From the NCBI GenBank assembly GCA_905207625.1, contig CAJLLT010000006.1:24069-88068 (forward strand): a stretch of 64,000 nt of DNA, read 5' to 3'. Origin of the DNA: an uncultured Eubacteriales bacterium (lineage in GTDB: Bacteria > Bacillota > Clostridia > Oscillospirales > UBA644). The translations under genes and the position numbers were made by a program. Shown here piece by piece: positions 16,518-25,863 of the stretch (position 1 is the first letter of the stretch; each line of letters opens with the position of its first letter). The notes under the pieces are model-generated. The model saw nothing but the letters and a program-made list of their open reading frames with translations. It was not told the origin of the DNA and searched no databases.

Positions 16518-17159
16518 ATGAAAAAGACAAAAGATCCGGCGCTTATGTGGGCAATAGAAAATTCCCTGCGCACATCCCCGGAACAACTTTTCTGCGGCGT
16601 TGACGAAGCCGGAAGAGGCTGTCTTTGCGGTCCGGTGGTTGCCGGTGCCGTAATCCTCCCGGAAGGAATAGCCCTGGAGGGCGTCACGGATTCAAAAAAA
16701 CTGACCCCGGCACAGAGAGACAGGGCTTTTGATCTGATTGCGGAAAAAGCTGTCGCCTGGGCTGTGGGCTTCGCTTCCCCCAGGGAAATTGACGAGATCA
16801 ATATCCTCAACGCGACATTCCTGGCAATGGAAAGGGCAGTCCGGCAGCTTTCCCCGGTCCCGGATATTATTCTTGTGGACGGGAACAGATCGCCGAAGAT
16901 AGATATCAACACCGTATGCGTGGTTAAAGGGGACTCAAAAAGTCTCAACATTGCCGCCGCATCCATTATGGCAAAGGTGTCAAGGGACAGATACATGTGC
17001 CGGCTTGCGGAGGAGTATCCCCAATACGACCTTCAGTCCCACAAGGGATATCCGACAAAGGAGCACTATACCCTGATCGGAAAACACGGAGTTGCGCCTT
17101 TTTACAGAAAAACATTTCTGAGGAACCTCGATGAACACCTGCAACAGTTGCAGTCCTGA
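16518..17159 (+). CDS. rnhB: Ribonuclease HII
   Basis: It removes ribonucleotides from DNA and RNA primers. 213 residues with the type 2 RNase H motifs GVDEAGRGCLCGPVV (DEAGRG, catalytic Asp-Glu), DSKKL, ILVDGN and KGDSKSLNIAAASIMAKVSRD. It starts 4 bp after rbgA and overlaps yraN by 29 bp. Confidence 0.97.
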   Translation: MKKTKDPALMWAIENSLRTSPEQLFCGVDEAGRGCLCGPVVAGAVILPEGIALEGVTDSKKLTPAQRDRAFDLIAEKAVAWAVGFASPREIDEINILNATFLAMERAVRQLSPVPDIILVDGNRSPKIDINTVCVVKGDSKSLNIAAASIMAKVSRDRYMCRLAEEYPQYDLQSHKGYPTKEHYTLIGKHGVAPFYRKTFLRNLDEHLQQLQS

Positions 17160-17562
17160 AAGCTCACGGGACGTAGGTTCGGTTTTCGAAAACTATGTTG
17201 CACGGAGAATGAAAGAAAACGGCGCAGTCATTCTCGAAATGAACTATGCCGCAAGAAGAGGCGAAATAGACATTATTGCGCTTAAAGGCGGAACTGTCAT
17301 TTTCGTGGAAGTGAAGTCGGAAAAGATTCTGGATCCGGCGGACAAAATGCCGGAATGGCGTATTGACCGCAGGAAAGCGGAAGCTTTGTATACCGCCGCC
17401 AGGGCTTACACCATGAAGCTGAGGGCGGAAGGTATCGATCCGGAGGAGCTTAAATTCCGTTTCGATGCGGCCTCGGTCCTTTTCGACGACAGTTTAAGAC
17501 CTGTTAAATTCAGATATTACGAGAATTTTTTGATATTGAACAATGAAATTGCAATACTTTGA
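17131..17562 (+). CDS. YraN family (UPF0102) endonuclease-like protein
   Basis: 143 residues. The family core is present: GSVFENYVARRMKENG, NYAARRGEIDIIA, and VFVEVKSE, a PD-(D/E)xK nuclease-like arrangement (Glu, Asp, ExK). Its role is not settled, although it travels with rnhB in many genomes and is thought to act in DNA recombination or repair. It is embedded in overlapping genes on both sides. Confidence 0.9.
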   Translation: MNTCNSCSPESSRDVGSVFENYVARRMKENGAVILEMNYAARRGEIDIIALKGGTVIFVEVKSEKILDPADKMPEWRIDRRKAEALYTAARAYTMKLRAEGIDPEELKFRFDAASVLFDDSLRPVKFRYYENFLILNNEIAIL

Positions 17563-18412
17563 CCTTCACTGCGATACCGCCACGAAGATGTATGCTGACG
17601 GAAGCAGTTTTCTTGAGCCGACCGGACATATAAATGCTCCGGCTCTTTCGGTTTTTGAGCATATGACCCAATTCTTTGCGGTTTTTATAAACGATGCAAA
17701 CAGAAACCTCGGTATGGACTATTTCCGCGCGGTTACGGAGAATCTGAAGGAGGAAACGGATCAGATCCGGAATCTTACCCCTATGCTCTCCACCGAAGGA
17801 GGTAACGTCATCGAGGGGGATCCGGCAAATCTCGATCTTCTGGCGGAATACGGAGTAAAAATCTTCGGGTTCGTCTGGAACGGAAGAAATGCCCTCGCGA
17901 CAGGTGCACTCTGCGACAATTCCGAAGGGCTGACCGAAACAGGCAAAGATGCGGCAAAAAGGCTGGAAAAACTGGGAATATACCCGGATTGCTCCCATCT
18001 TTCGGACAGAGGTTTTTTTGACCTTGCGGACACCTTTGCCGGGCCGATAATCGCAACCCATTCCAACGCGCGCTCCGTTTTTGACCATCCCCGGAATCTG
18101 ACCGATGAACAGCTCCGGCTGATCTTTGAGCGCGGGGGACTGGTGGGACTGAACCTGTATCCGAACATAATAGGGGAATCTCCCTCGATCGAAGATCTGC
18201 TGCCCCATGCGCAGAAGATGCTCGACCTGGGAGGAGAAAACGGTCTGTGCCTCGGATGCGATCTGGACGGAGTATCCGCTCTGCCGTCGGGATTCAATGA
18301 CGTTTCGGATATACCGGTGCTGTATGCCGTTCTGGAAAATGAGTTCGGCAAAACCCTGGCGGAGAAGATCGTCAGCGGAAATGCCTCCAGGTTTTTCGGG
18401 CAAAAGCAATAA
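17543..18412 (+). CDS. Membrane dipeptidase (peptidase M19, renal dipeptidase family)
   Basis: 289 residues of the M19 amidohydrolase fold. Zinc-site motifs: DLHCDT (HxD, residue about 7), the carboxylate in STEGGN, DCSHLSD (His), and ATHSNAR (His), with LGCDLDG near the C-terminus. These enzymes cleave dipeptides, including D-amino-acid ones, in the cytosol. It overlaps yraN by 20 bp. Confidence 0.93.
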   Translation: MKLQYFDLHCDTATKMYADGSSFLEPTGHINAPALSVFEHMTQFFAVFINDANRNLGMDYFRAVTENLKEETDQIRNLTPMLSTEGGNVIEGDPANLDLLAEYGVKIFGFVWNGRNALATGALCDNSEGLTETGKDAAKRLEKLGIYPDCSHLSDRGFFDLADTFAGPIIATHSNARSVFDHPRNLTDEQLRLIFERGGLVGLNLYPNIIGESPSIEDLLPHAQKMLDLGGENGLCLGCDLDGVSALPSGFNDVSDIPVLYAVLENEFGKTLAEKIVSGNASRFFGQKQ

Positions 18413-18440
18413 CAAAAATAAACGAAAGGAGCGATGCAAC

Positions 18441-19118
18441 ACGGCTCTTTATACTTTGGCGGACCTTCATCTTGCCTTCGCTCCCGGAGTGGATAAGCCA
18501 ATGGATATTTTCGGCTCAAACTGGGAGGGGCACATAGAAAAAATCCGCCGCAACTGGTGTCTGAACGAAGACGACACCATCGTCCTCGGGGGAGACCTGA
18601 GCTGGGCTATGACTTTTCAGCAGTTACGCTACGACCTCGAGTTCGTCCATTCCCTGCCGGGAAGGAAGATACTGCTCAAGGGAAACCACGACTACTGGTG
18701 GACCACTATGAAAAAAATGAGAGAGCTGACCGAAGCCTTTCCTTCAATCTCATTTCTTCACAACAACAGCTACTGTGTTGACGGCATTGCCGTCTGCGGA
18801 ACAAGGGGATGGATAACGGAACCCGGTCAACCGGAGGATGAAAAAGTCCTCGCAAGGGAATGCGGCCGCCTCAGGGCATCCCTTGATTCGGCAAAAGAAG
18901 GCGAAAAAGTCGTTTTTCTTCACTATCCCCCGGTTTTTGCCGATACGGTATGCGAAAGTATAATGAATATTCTCCGGGAATACGGAATTAAAAGATGCTA
19001 TTACGGACATCTGCACGGGCCGAGCCATAAACTGGCTGTCAACGGAGAAAGGGACGGTGTCGTTTTTTGTCTGACGGCGGGGGATTTTACCGATTTTAAT
19101 CCCGTTCGGGTCTCATAA
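18441..19118 (+). CDS. Metallophosphoesterase, apparently starting at an ACG codon
   Basis: A calcineurin-like phosphoesterase with ADLHL (DxH), GGDLSWA (GD), GNHDYWW (GNHD), FLHYPP and YGHLHGP (GHxH). Family members start with a residue pattern like M-A-L-Y-x-x-A-D-L-H; here that first codon is ACG at 18441 (T-ALYTLADLH), 9 nt after a clean GGAG. No in-frame ATG or GTG lies close: the nearest ATG (18434) is out of frame and stops after 20 codons, and the only other candidate is TTG at 18456, which would cut into the first strand. Either a genuine ACG start, a start-codon mutation, or a sequencing error. Length from ACG is 225 aa. Confidence 0.8.
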   Translation, partial: TALYTLADLHLAFAPGVDKPMDIFGSNWEGHIEKIRRNWCLNEDDTIVLGGDLSWAMTFQQLRYDLEFVHSLPGRKILLKGNHDYWWTTMKKMRELTEAFPSISFLHNNSYCVDGIAVCGTRGWITEPGQPEDEKVLARECGRLRASLDSAKEGEKVVFLHYPPVFADTVCESIMNILREYGIKRCYYGHLHGPSHKLAVNGERDGVVFCLTAGDFTDFNPVRVS

Positions 19119-19161
19119 TTGACATAAAGACGATTTTTCTCTGAAATTACAGTGTTTTCTA

Positions 19162-19190
19162 TGGAAAAAAAACCTAAAATATGCTATAAT
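19162..19190 (+). promoter_or_regulatory. Promoter of tig (extended -10)
   Basis: Weak -35 TGGAAA, 17 bp spacer, and an extended -10 TGCTATAAT. Confidence 0.65.
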
Positions 19191-19236
19191 GCGTTACAAT
19201 GTAAAACTATTTGATAAATATCAGGAGTGTACCCAC

Positions 19237-20718
19237 ATGAAGTTGGAAAACATCAGCAACGAAAAAAATACAGCTGTTCTGGAGATCTCCGTCTCGGCGG
19301 AAGAATTTGAAGCGGCTGTAGAAGAATCCTACAAAAAGAACATCCGCAAAATGTCCGTTCCCGGTTTCCGTAAGGGAAAAGCTCCCCGCAAAATGGTGGA
19401 GAAAATGTACGGCAAGGAAGTTTTCTGGGATGATGCCATCAACAACGTTTACCCCACCGCTTATGAAGCCGCTGTCAAGGAATCCGGAATAAAACCCGTT
19501 GACAGAGCCGACGTTGAACTGCTCGGAGTGGACGAAAACGGCGTTAAATTCAAGGTCACCGTTACCGTAAAACCCGAGGTTACCGTTGATAACTACAAAG
19601 GCGTAAAAGTAGAAAAGAAGACCGTATCCGTTACCGATGAGGATATAGAGAAGGAGCTTGAAAGCTACAGAAAGCGTCAGGCAAGAATGATCGATATCGA
19701 CGACCGCGCCGCAGAAAAGGGCGACGACGTGGTATTTGATTTCGACGGATATGTTGACGGCAAGGCCTTCGACGGAGGCAAAGCGGAGAAATACACCCTC
19801 AGACTCGGCTCCGGTCAGTTCATCCCCGGTTTCGAAGATCAGATCGTAGGCAAGAAGATCGGCGAGGACTTCTCCGTATTCGTAAAATTCCCCGAGGATT
19901 ACCACGCAGAGGATCTCAAGGGCAAAGATGCGGAATTCAAATGCAAGATCCATGAGATAAAGAAGGAAGAGCTTCCCGAAATCGATGATGAGTTTGCCAA
20001 AGACGTAAGCGAATTTGACACTCTTGCGGAGTTCAAAGCCGATCTTGCGAAAAAGATGGAACAGCGCAAACAGGACGCCGCAGAGGCGGAAATGACCGGC
20101 AAGCTTTTTGAAGCGATCGCAGACCTGTGCAAAGCCGATATTCCCGATTGCATGTACGAAAACGAAATAGATATGCAGATGAAGAACTTTGCATACAGAA
20201 TGCAGATGCAGGGAATCGACATCGCCCAGTACATGAAGATCACCGGTCAGGATGAAAAATCCATGCGCGAAATGTTCCGCGATAACGCGGTGAAGGAAGT
20301 CAAGATCCGTCTGGCTCTTGAAAAGATCGCGGAAAACGAGGGAATCATTGTTGATCAGGCTGAGATCGATGAAGAGTACAACAAGATTGCCGCCGAAAGA
20401 GGTATCAAGGACATTGAAAACCTCAAGAACGATTACATCACCGAGGGCATTACCGAAGATATCATTCAGCGTAAGGCCTTTGAGATAGTAAAGACAAACG
20501 CCGAAGTGACCCTGGTAGAGGAAAATGCCGAAGCAAAGAAAAAGCCTGCGGCTAAGAAGACCACCGCAAAGAAAACCGCGGCTAAGAAATCCGAAACCAA
20601 GGAAGACGGCGAGGTAAAGGCAGAGGAAGAAGCGAAACCCGCAGCTAAAAAACCTGCCGCAAAGAAAACTGCGACCAAAAAGACCGCGGCTAAGGAAAAT
20701 TCTGAGAAATCGGAATAA
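19237..20718 (+). CDS. tig: Trigger factor with Lys/Ala-rich C-terminal tail
   Basis: The ribosome-bound chaperone and peptidyl-prolyl isomerase. N-terminal ribosome-binding signature VPGFRKGKAPRKMVEK, then the FKBP-like domain (GDDVVFDFDGYVDGKAFDGG, LGSGQFIPGFEDQIVG) and the helical C-terminal domain. Residues about 428-493 form an extra tail of KKPAAKK / KKTAAKK-type repeats interrupted by an acidic patch, like bacterial histone H1-like tails; trigger factor normally ends near 430 residues. The ATG at 19237 has CAGGAG upstream; the longer frame starts within the promoter. First gene of tig-clpP-clpX-lon-engB. Confidence 0.95.
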   Translation: MKLENISNEKNTAVLEISVSAEEFEAAVEESYKKNIRKMSVPGFRKGKAPRKMVEKMYGKEVFWDDAINNVYPTAYEAAVKESGIKPVDRADVELLGVDENGVKFKVTVTVKPEVTVDNYKGVKVEKKTVSVTDEDIEKELESYRKRQARMIDIDDRAAEKGDDVVFDFDGYVDGKAFDGGKAEKYTLRLGSGQFIPGFEDQIVGKKIGEDFSVFVKFPEDYHAEDLKGKDAEFKCKIHEIKKEELPEIDDEFAKDVSEFDTLAEFKADLAKKMEQRKQDAAEAEMTGKLFEAIADLCKADIPDCMYENEIDMQMKNFAYRMQMQGIDIAQYMKITGQDEKSMREMFRDNAVKEVKIRLALEKIAENEGIIVDQAEIDEEYNKIAAERGIKDIENLKNDYITEGITEDIIQRKAFEIVKTNAEVTLVEENAEAKKKPAAKKTTAKKTAAKKSETKEDGEVKAEEEAKPAAKKPAAKKTATKKTAAKENSEKSE

Positions 20719-20749
20719 AACCGGATTTTTCCGAGTAGAATAAAAACGA

Positions 20750-20795
20750 TTGACCTCCTCCGCACTCCGTTTCGGTAAACCGCGGCGGAGGTCAA
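20750..20795 (+). other. Hairpin between tig and clpP
   Basis: TTGACCTCCTCCGC pairs with GCGGCGGAGGTCAA with one mismatch across an 18 nt loop. There is no T-run, so it is not a standard terminator. It could be an mRNA processing or stability element. The 3' arm ends in GGTCAAA, a CtsR-type heptad, but no correctly spaced second copy is seen. Confidence 0.5.
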
Positions 20796-20825
20796 AGCGA
20801 CAAAAAACAGAAAGAAGGTTTAACT

Positions 20826-21407
20826 ATGAGTTTAGTCCCCATGGTAGTAGAGCAGACCAACAGAGGTGAAAGATCCTACGACATCTATTCCAGACTGCTC
20901 AACGACCGGATCATTTTTCTGGCAGACGAAGTAAACGATGTTACGGCAAATCTCGTTGTGGCACAGCTTCTTTATCTTGAAGCCGTTGACCCCGAAAAAG
21001 ATATAAGCCTTTATATCAACAGCCCCGGAGGCTCTGTAACCGCCGGCATGGCTATATATGACACGATGCAGTTTATCAAATGCGATGTTTCCACCATCTG
21101 CATCGGACTTGCGGCAAGTATGGGTGCGTTTCTGCTGACTGCGGGAGCAAAGGGCAAGCGTATGGCCCTTCCCAACAGTGAAATAATGATTCACCAGCCT
21201 CTCGGAGGATTCCAGGGTCAGGCATCCGATATGAAGATCCATACCGACTGGATGCTGCGCACCAAGGCAAACCTTAACAAGATCCTGGCGGAAAGAACCG
21301 GTCAGCCCCTGGAGGTTATCGAAAGAGACACCGACAGAGACAACTTCATGAACGCGGCTCAGGCCCTTGAATACGGTCTGATAGACAAAGTTATAACCAG
21401 CAGATAA
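20826..21407 (+). CDS. clpP: ATP-dependent Clp protease proteolytic subunit
   Basis: 193 residues forming the barrel peptidase that works with ClpX. Catalytic Ser in GLAASMGAFLL (about residue 99), His in IMIHQPLGG (about 124), Asp in DRDNFM (about 173). YINSPGGSVTAGMAIYDTM gives the substrate-binding region. Directly upstream of clpX by 16 bp, the usual arrangement. Confidence 0.98.
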   Translation: MSLVPMVVEQTNRGERSYDIYSRLLNDRIIFLADEVNDVTANLVVAQLLYLEAVDPEKDISLYINSPGGSVTAGMAIYDTMQFIKCDVSTICIGLAASMGAFLLTAGAKGKRMALPNSEIMIHQPLGGFQGQASDMKIHTDWMLRTKANLNKILAERTGQPLEVIERDTDRDNFMNAAQALEYGLIDKVITSR

Positions 21408-21423
21408 GTGAACGGAGCTTTAA

Positions 21424-22725
21424 ATGGCTGATAACAACGATAAAAAACCGGCACTGCACCAGTGCTCCTTCTGCGGAAGGACAGAAGCCGCCGGAGAGCG
21501 GATACTTTTGTCCGGTGCGATTCCCGGAGTTTATATATGCAGCGACTGTGTTGATGCCTGTGAGGAGTACCTGAAGTCTTTTCATCAGCAGCAACAGGCG
21601 CTTGAAACGGCGGATATCAGAAAAAATATGAAAACTCCCGCCGAAATCAAAGCTGTTCTTGACGAGTATGTCATCGGACAGGACAATGCGAAAATTGCCC
21701 TTTCCGTTGCGGTTTATAACCACTATAAGCGGATCCTTGATGAGGACAGCGGAAATGACGGCGTGGAGCTTTCAAAAAGCAATGTCCTGCTCCTCGGCCC
21801 CTCCGGTTCGGGTAAGACATTGCTTGCGCAGGTACTCGCCAAAGTTCTCGGCGTTCCATTTGCTATCGCCGACGCAACGACCCTGACCGAAGCGGGATAT
21901 GTGGGCGAAGACGTGGAAAATATCCTTCTCCGGCTTATACAGGCGGCGGATTTCGATGTTCAGGCCGCCGAAAAAGGAATCATCTACATCGATGAAATAG
22001 ATAAGATCGCCCGCAAGTCGGAAAATCCCTCAATAACAAGAGACGTTTCGGGAGAAGGGGTTCAGCAGGCTCTGCTGAAAATACTTGAGGGCACGGTTGC
22101 GAATGTTCCCCCGAACGGAGGAAGAAAGCACCCGAATCAGGAATTTATCCAGATTAACACCAGGAATATCCTCTTTATCTGTGCCGGAGCTTTTTCCGGA
22201 CTGGATAATGTGATAAAAAAACGTACCGCAGGTTCCGCAATAGGCTTCGGGGCACAGCTGAAGCCCAAAAAGGAACTTTCCGAAAGCTTTTATCTGAATC
22301 AGTGCCAGGCGCACGACCTGGTAAAATTCGGACTTATACCGGAACTTGTGGGAAGAATTCCAGTTATTGTCACGGTGGACACCCTTGACAGAGAAAGCCT
22401 TGTACGGATTCTCACGGAACCGAAAAACGCCCTTATAAAGCAGTATCAGCATCTTCTTGCCCTGGACGGAGTGAAACTTGTTTTCAGACCCGAAGCGGTG
22501 GAAGCGATCGCAGATAAGGCGATCCAGACAGGAACGGGCGCGAGAGGGCTCAGATCCATCGTTGAGGGATTCATGACCAGGGTGATGTTTGATATTCCCT
22601 CAGATAAGACGATATCTTCGGTAACGGTGACGGCAAAATGTGTCAACGGAGAGGGAAGCCCGCTGATAAGAAGAAAGAAAAAAACTTCCGCGCAGGAAGA
22701 AAACAAAACTGTAAGCAACAAATAA
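21424..22725 (+). CDS. clpX: ATP-dependent Clp protease ATPase subunit ClpX
   Basis: A 433-residue AAA+ unfoldase. N-terminal zinc finger CSFCGRT / CSDCVDAC, Walker A GPSGSGKTLL (about residue 121), pore loop GYVGEDVENI, Walker B IIYIDEIDKI, the ClpP-binding loop containing IGFG, and sensor 2 GARGLRS. It feeds tagged proteins to ClpP. The tail is Lys-rich. Followed by lon at 16 bp. Confidence 0.98.
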   Translation: MADNNDKKPALHQCSFCGRTEAAGERILLSGAIPGVYICSDCVDACEEYLKSFHQQQQALETADIRKNMKTPAEIKAVLDEYVIGQDNAKIALSVAVYNHYKRILDEDSGNDGVELSKSNVLLLGPSGSGKTLLAQVLAKVLGVPFAIADATTLTEAGYVGEDVENILLRLIQAADFDVQAAEKGIIYIDEIDKIARKSENPSITRDVSGEGVQQALLKILEGTVANVPPNGGRKHPNQEFIQINTRNILFICAGAFSGLDNVIKKRTAGSAIGFGAQLKPKKELSESFYLNQCQAHDLVKFGLIPELVGRIPVIVTVDTLDRESLVRILTEPKNALIKQYQHLLALDGVKLVFRPEAVEAIADKAIQTGTGARGLRSIVEGFMTRVMFDIPSDKTISSVTVTAKCVNGEGSPLIRRKKKTSAQEENKTVSNK

Positions 22726-22741
22726 ACACAAGGAAAAACCA

Positions 22742-25138
22742 ATGACGAAACAAAAAGATTTTAAACGGAATTTCGGCGAAGACGCCGCGGTTCTTCCGGT
22801 CATTGTGCTCAAGGGCATAGTGGCTTTTCCCGGTGCATACGTTCACCTCGAACTACCCGAGAAAAAATCGGTAAAAGCCGCAACCAAAGCCGCAAAAGAG
22901 GACAAATTTGTTTTTCTGGTCGCCCAGAAAAACCTTACCGATGAAGACAAAATAACGGAATCGGATCTTTACACCGTAGGAACGATAGCTTATGTAAAAC
23001 AGGTAACCTGTGCCCCCGGCGAAGTGACCCGGGCGGCATTTGAAACAGTCTGCAGGGGAACCGTATGCGGAGAAGTCATCAAAACGGATCATTTTGATGC
23101 CGTTACCGTGCAACCGGTTGAAGACGGAGACTTTCCGCCGGAAAAGAGCCTTGACGGACTTGCGCTTGTGGACCTGGCTCAGAAAAGCTTTTCCGAAATG
23201 GCAGACAATTTTGAGCGTATGCCCGAGGAGACCCGCATCGCGGTCAGCCTGATCTCCGACGGAAATGAGCTGGTGGATTACATAGCCCAGAATATCCCTT
23301 TCCGGGTGGAGGACAAGCAGGAATTGCTTGAGATCTTCCCTCTTCACGAAAGGCTGATGCGCCTGATCTCTCTCATGAGGGAACAGACCGAGATACTCTC
23401 TGCGGAAAAGAGGATCAGCGCGGAGGTAAACTCCCGTCTCCGCAAAAATCAGAAGGACTTTTATCTTCGCGAACAGCTTCGTGCAATTCAGGAAGAACTC
23501 GGGGAAGCGGCCGAAGTACCCTTCGATGACGAAGATGAGCTTTATAACGATAAGATAGCTTCATGCGGCGCACCGGAAAAGGTCAAGGAAAAGCTTTTCA
23601 AAGACGTTTCCAGACTGATGAAGATGCCTTACGGTTCTCAGGATGCCTCTGTTCTGAGGGCATATCTTGACACCTGTCTTGATATTCCCTGGGGTATTTA
23701 TACCGAAGACACCCTGGATCTGGAAAAAGCTGCAAAAGTGCTGAACGACGAGCATTACGGCCTCGAAAAGGTAAAGGAACGCATTCTTGAGATCCTTGCC
23801 GTAAGGAAACTGCGGGCTGATAACGGCGTTCCGGACGAAGATGTAAACAAAGCCCAGATACTCTGCCTTGCGGGCCCTCCGGGAACAGGAAAAACCTCTA
23901 TAGCAATGTCCGTAGCCAACGCTATGAACCGTAAATTCGTCCGGGTCTCCCTGGGCGGTGTGCACGATGAAGCGGAAATCAGAGGACACCGGCGCACCTA
24001 TATAGGCTCAATGCCGGGAAAAATAATTTCCTCTATAATCGATGCCGAAGTCTGCAACCCGGTCGTGCTTCTTGACGAAGTGGACAAACTGTCCCAGGAT
24101 TACAAGGGAGACCCCGCATCCGCTCTTCTGGAGGTTCTTGACCCGGAACAGAATAAAAGCTTCCGGGACAATTTTATCGATGTTCCCTTTGACCTGAGCA
24201 AAGTTCTGTTTATAACCACGGCAAACAATCCGGACACTATCCCTGCTCCGTTGCTGAACAGGATGGACCTCATCGAGCTTACAAGCTACACCCCTGAGGA
24301 AAAATTCCATATTGCAAAGAATTTTCTTGTACCCAAGCAGATAAAAGCCAACGGTCTCGACCAAAAGAAGATTAAGTTCCGCGACGATGCCCTCAGGGAA
24401 ATGATAGACCATTATACCATGGAAGCGGGAGTCCGCGGTCTTGAGAGAACTGTTGCCTCTGTCTGCCGTAAAGTGGCGAAAAAATGGCTTTCCGTGCCGG
24501 ACGGAGAACGCAAGGCTATCAATGTCAAAGCCTCTGACATTGAGGGATACATCGGCCCTCGGAAATGCAGAAGAACAGTCCTGATGGACAAGCCCACGGT
24601 AGGAACGGTCAACGGCCTGGCTTATACCACCGCCGGAGGAGAAATGATGTCCATTGAGGTCAGGGCGATGGAAGGCACGGGAAAGATAGAGCTTACCGGA
24701 TCGCTAGGAAATGTGATGAAGGAAAGCGCGAAGATCGCCGTCAGTTACATACGTACAAAGGTGAACGATTACGGTATAGATCACCTGTTCTACAAGAAAA
24801 AGGATATTCACATCCACGCACCCGAGGGAGCGATACCAAAAGACGGACCCTCTGCGGGAATAACGATGACAACGGCGCTTATCAGTGAACTTACGGGAAA
24901 ACCGGTACGCAATGATGTGGCAATGACCGGGGAATTCACCCTCAGCGGAAAAGTTCTTCCCATCGGCGGACTGAAAGAAAAAACAATGGCGGCTTTCAAA
25001 GCCGGGATAAAGACCGTGATAATTCCGGAAAGCAATATGCCGGATCTATACGACGTGGCGCAGGTAGTGAAAGACAACGTGACCTTTGTGGGCGCAAAAA
25101 CCATTGAAGATGTCCTCGCCGTAGCACTGGCGCAGTAA
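22742..25138 (+). CDS. lon: ATP-dependent protease La (Lon)
   Basis: 798 residues in the LonA order: N-terminal substrate domain (LPVIVLKGIVAFPGAYVHLE), coiled coil, AAA+ module with Walker A GPPGTGKTS (about residue 380) and Walker B VVLLDEVDKL, then the protease domain with catalytic Ser in KDGPSAG and Lys in LKEKTMAAFKAG. It degrades damaged and regulatory proteins. Part of the tig-clpP-clpX-lon-engB cluster, as in Bacillus and Clostridia. Confidence 0.98.
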   Translation: MTKQKDFKRNFGEDAAVLPVIVLKGIVAFPGAYVHLELPEKKSVKAATKAAKEDKFVFLVAQKNLTDEDKITESDLYTVGTIAYVKQVTCAPGEVTRAAFETVCRGTVCGEVIKTDHFDAVTVQPVEDGDFPPEKSLDGLALVDLAQKSFSEMADNFERMPEETRIAVSLISDGNELVDYIAQNIPFRVEDKQELLEIFPLHERLMRLISLMREQTEILSAEKRISAEVNSRLRKNQKDFYLREQLRAIQEELGEAAEVPFDDEDELYNDKIASCGAPEKVKEKLFKDVSRLMKMPYGSQDASVLRAYLDTCLDIPWGIYTEDTLDLEKAAKVLNDEHYGLEKVKERILEILAVRKLRADNGVPDEDVNKAQILCLAGPPGTGKTSIAMSVANAMNRKFVRVSLGGVHDEAEIRGHRRTYIGSMPGKIISSIIDAEVCNPVVLLDEVDKLSQDYKGDPASALLEVLDPEQNKSFRDNFIDVPFDLSKVLFITTANNPDTIPAPLLNRMDLIELTSYTPEEKFHIAKNFLVPKQIKANGLDQKKIKFRDDALREMIDHYTMEAGVRGLERTVASVCRKVAKKWLSVPDGERKAINVKASDIEGYIGPRKCRRTVLMDKPTVGTVNGLAYTTAGGEMMSIEVRAMEGTGKIELTGSLGNVMKESAKIAVSYIRTKVNDYGIDHLFYKKKDIHIHAPEGAIPKDGPSAGITMTTALISELTGKPVRNDVAMTGEFTLSGKVLPIGGLKEKTMAAFKAGIKTVIIPESNMPDLYDVAQVVKDNVTFVGAKTIEDVLAVALAQ

Positions 25139-25146
25139 GGAGCCCT

Positions 25147-25755
25147 ATGACCCCGAACTATAATAACGTAGAGTTTCTCTCAAGCATTTTTGACACCCGC
25201 AACCTGACCCTGCGGACGCTCCCCGAGATAATTTTCGTAGGCAAGAGCAATGTGGGAAAAAGTTCAGCGATAAACAAGCTCCTGAACCGTAAAAAAATGG
25301 CGAGGGTGAGTTCCATGCCCGGAAAGACTCAGGCTATCAATTACTTTGAGATCGACGGATCCATATATTTCGTGGATCTGCCCGGATACGGCTTCGCCCA
25401 GAGATCAAAAGGTCAGCAGGCGGGATGGGGGAAACTGACGGACAGCTATTTCAAGATGCAAAGAGATAAACGTCTTATAGTTTTCCTTGTGGACATACGC
25501 CACGATCCGACGAAGGATGATATGCAGATGTTCCGTTACCTTATGTCTCAGAATACCCCTTTCTGCGTCGTGGCAACAAAGTCGGACAAACTTTCAGCCA
25601 AACAGGTTACGGAAAGGATTTCTGCATTATCCGGGATATTCGGAGTGGACGCAATCGCCTTTTCCTCCGAGACTGGAGCCGGAGTCGACCCCTTAAGACA
25701 GATAATCGAGGACGTTACCGGAACCGAAGGGGAATACTTCCGCCCCATAGAGTAG
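25147..25755 (+). CDS. engB: Ribosome biogenesis GTP-binding protein EngB (YsxC)
   Basis: 202 residues. TrmE-Era-EngA-YihA-type GTPase with G1 GKSNVGKSS, G2 SMPGKTQAINYF, G3 VDLPGYGFA and G4 TKSDKL, plus the family segment QRSKGQQAGWGKLTDSYF. It acts in 50S subunit assembly. The usual last gene after lon, starting 8 bp downstream; it ends with TAG, showing that TAG is a stop in this genome. Confidence 0.97.
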   Translation: MTPNYNNVEFLSSIFDTRNLTLRTLPEIIFVGKSNVGKSSAINKLLNRKKMARVSSMPGKTQAINYFEIDGSIYFVDLPGYGFAQRSKGQQAGWGKLTDSYFKMQRDKRLIVFLVDIRHDPTKDDMQMFRYLMSQNTPFCVVATKSDKLSAKQVTERISALSGIFGVDAIAFSSETGAGVDPLRQIIEDVTGTEGEYFRPIE

Positions 25756-25822
25756 TGAGCGTTATTTAAAAAACATAAATATATCAAAAAACTACCCCGG
25801 CAGTATCATGGGGCAGTCAGAA

Positions 25823-25863
25823 AACAACCGGCATGACCGATCAGGGTCATGCCGGTGTTTTCT
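25823..25863 (+). terminator. Terminator after engB
   Basis: A 12 bp perfect stem ACCGGCATGACC / GGTCATGCCGGT, flanked by AAAAC and GTTTT, closes the tig-engB block and may also stop the convergent gene. Confidence 0.9.

Noticed and set aside
18434..18496. ATG at 18434 as the start of the second metallophosphoesterase
   Set aside because: It is out of frame with the phosphoesterase and stops after 20 codons; its spacing to GGAG is only 2 nt.
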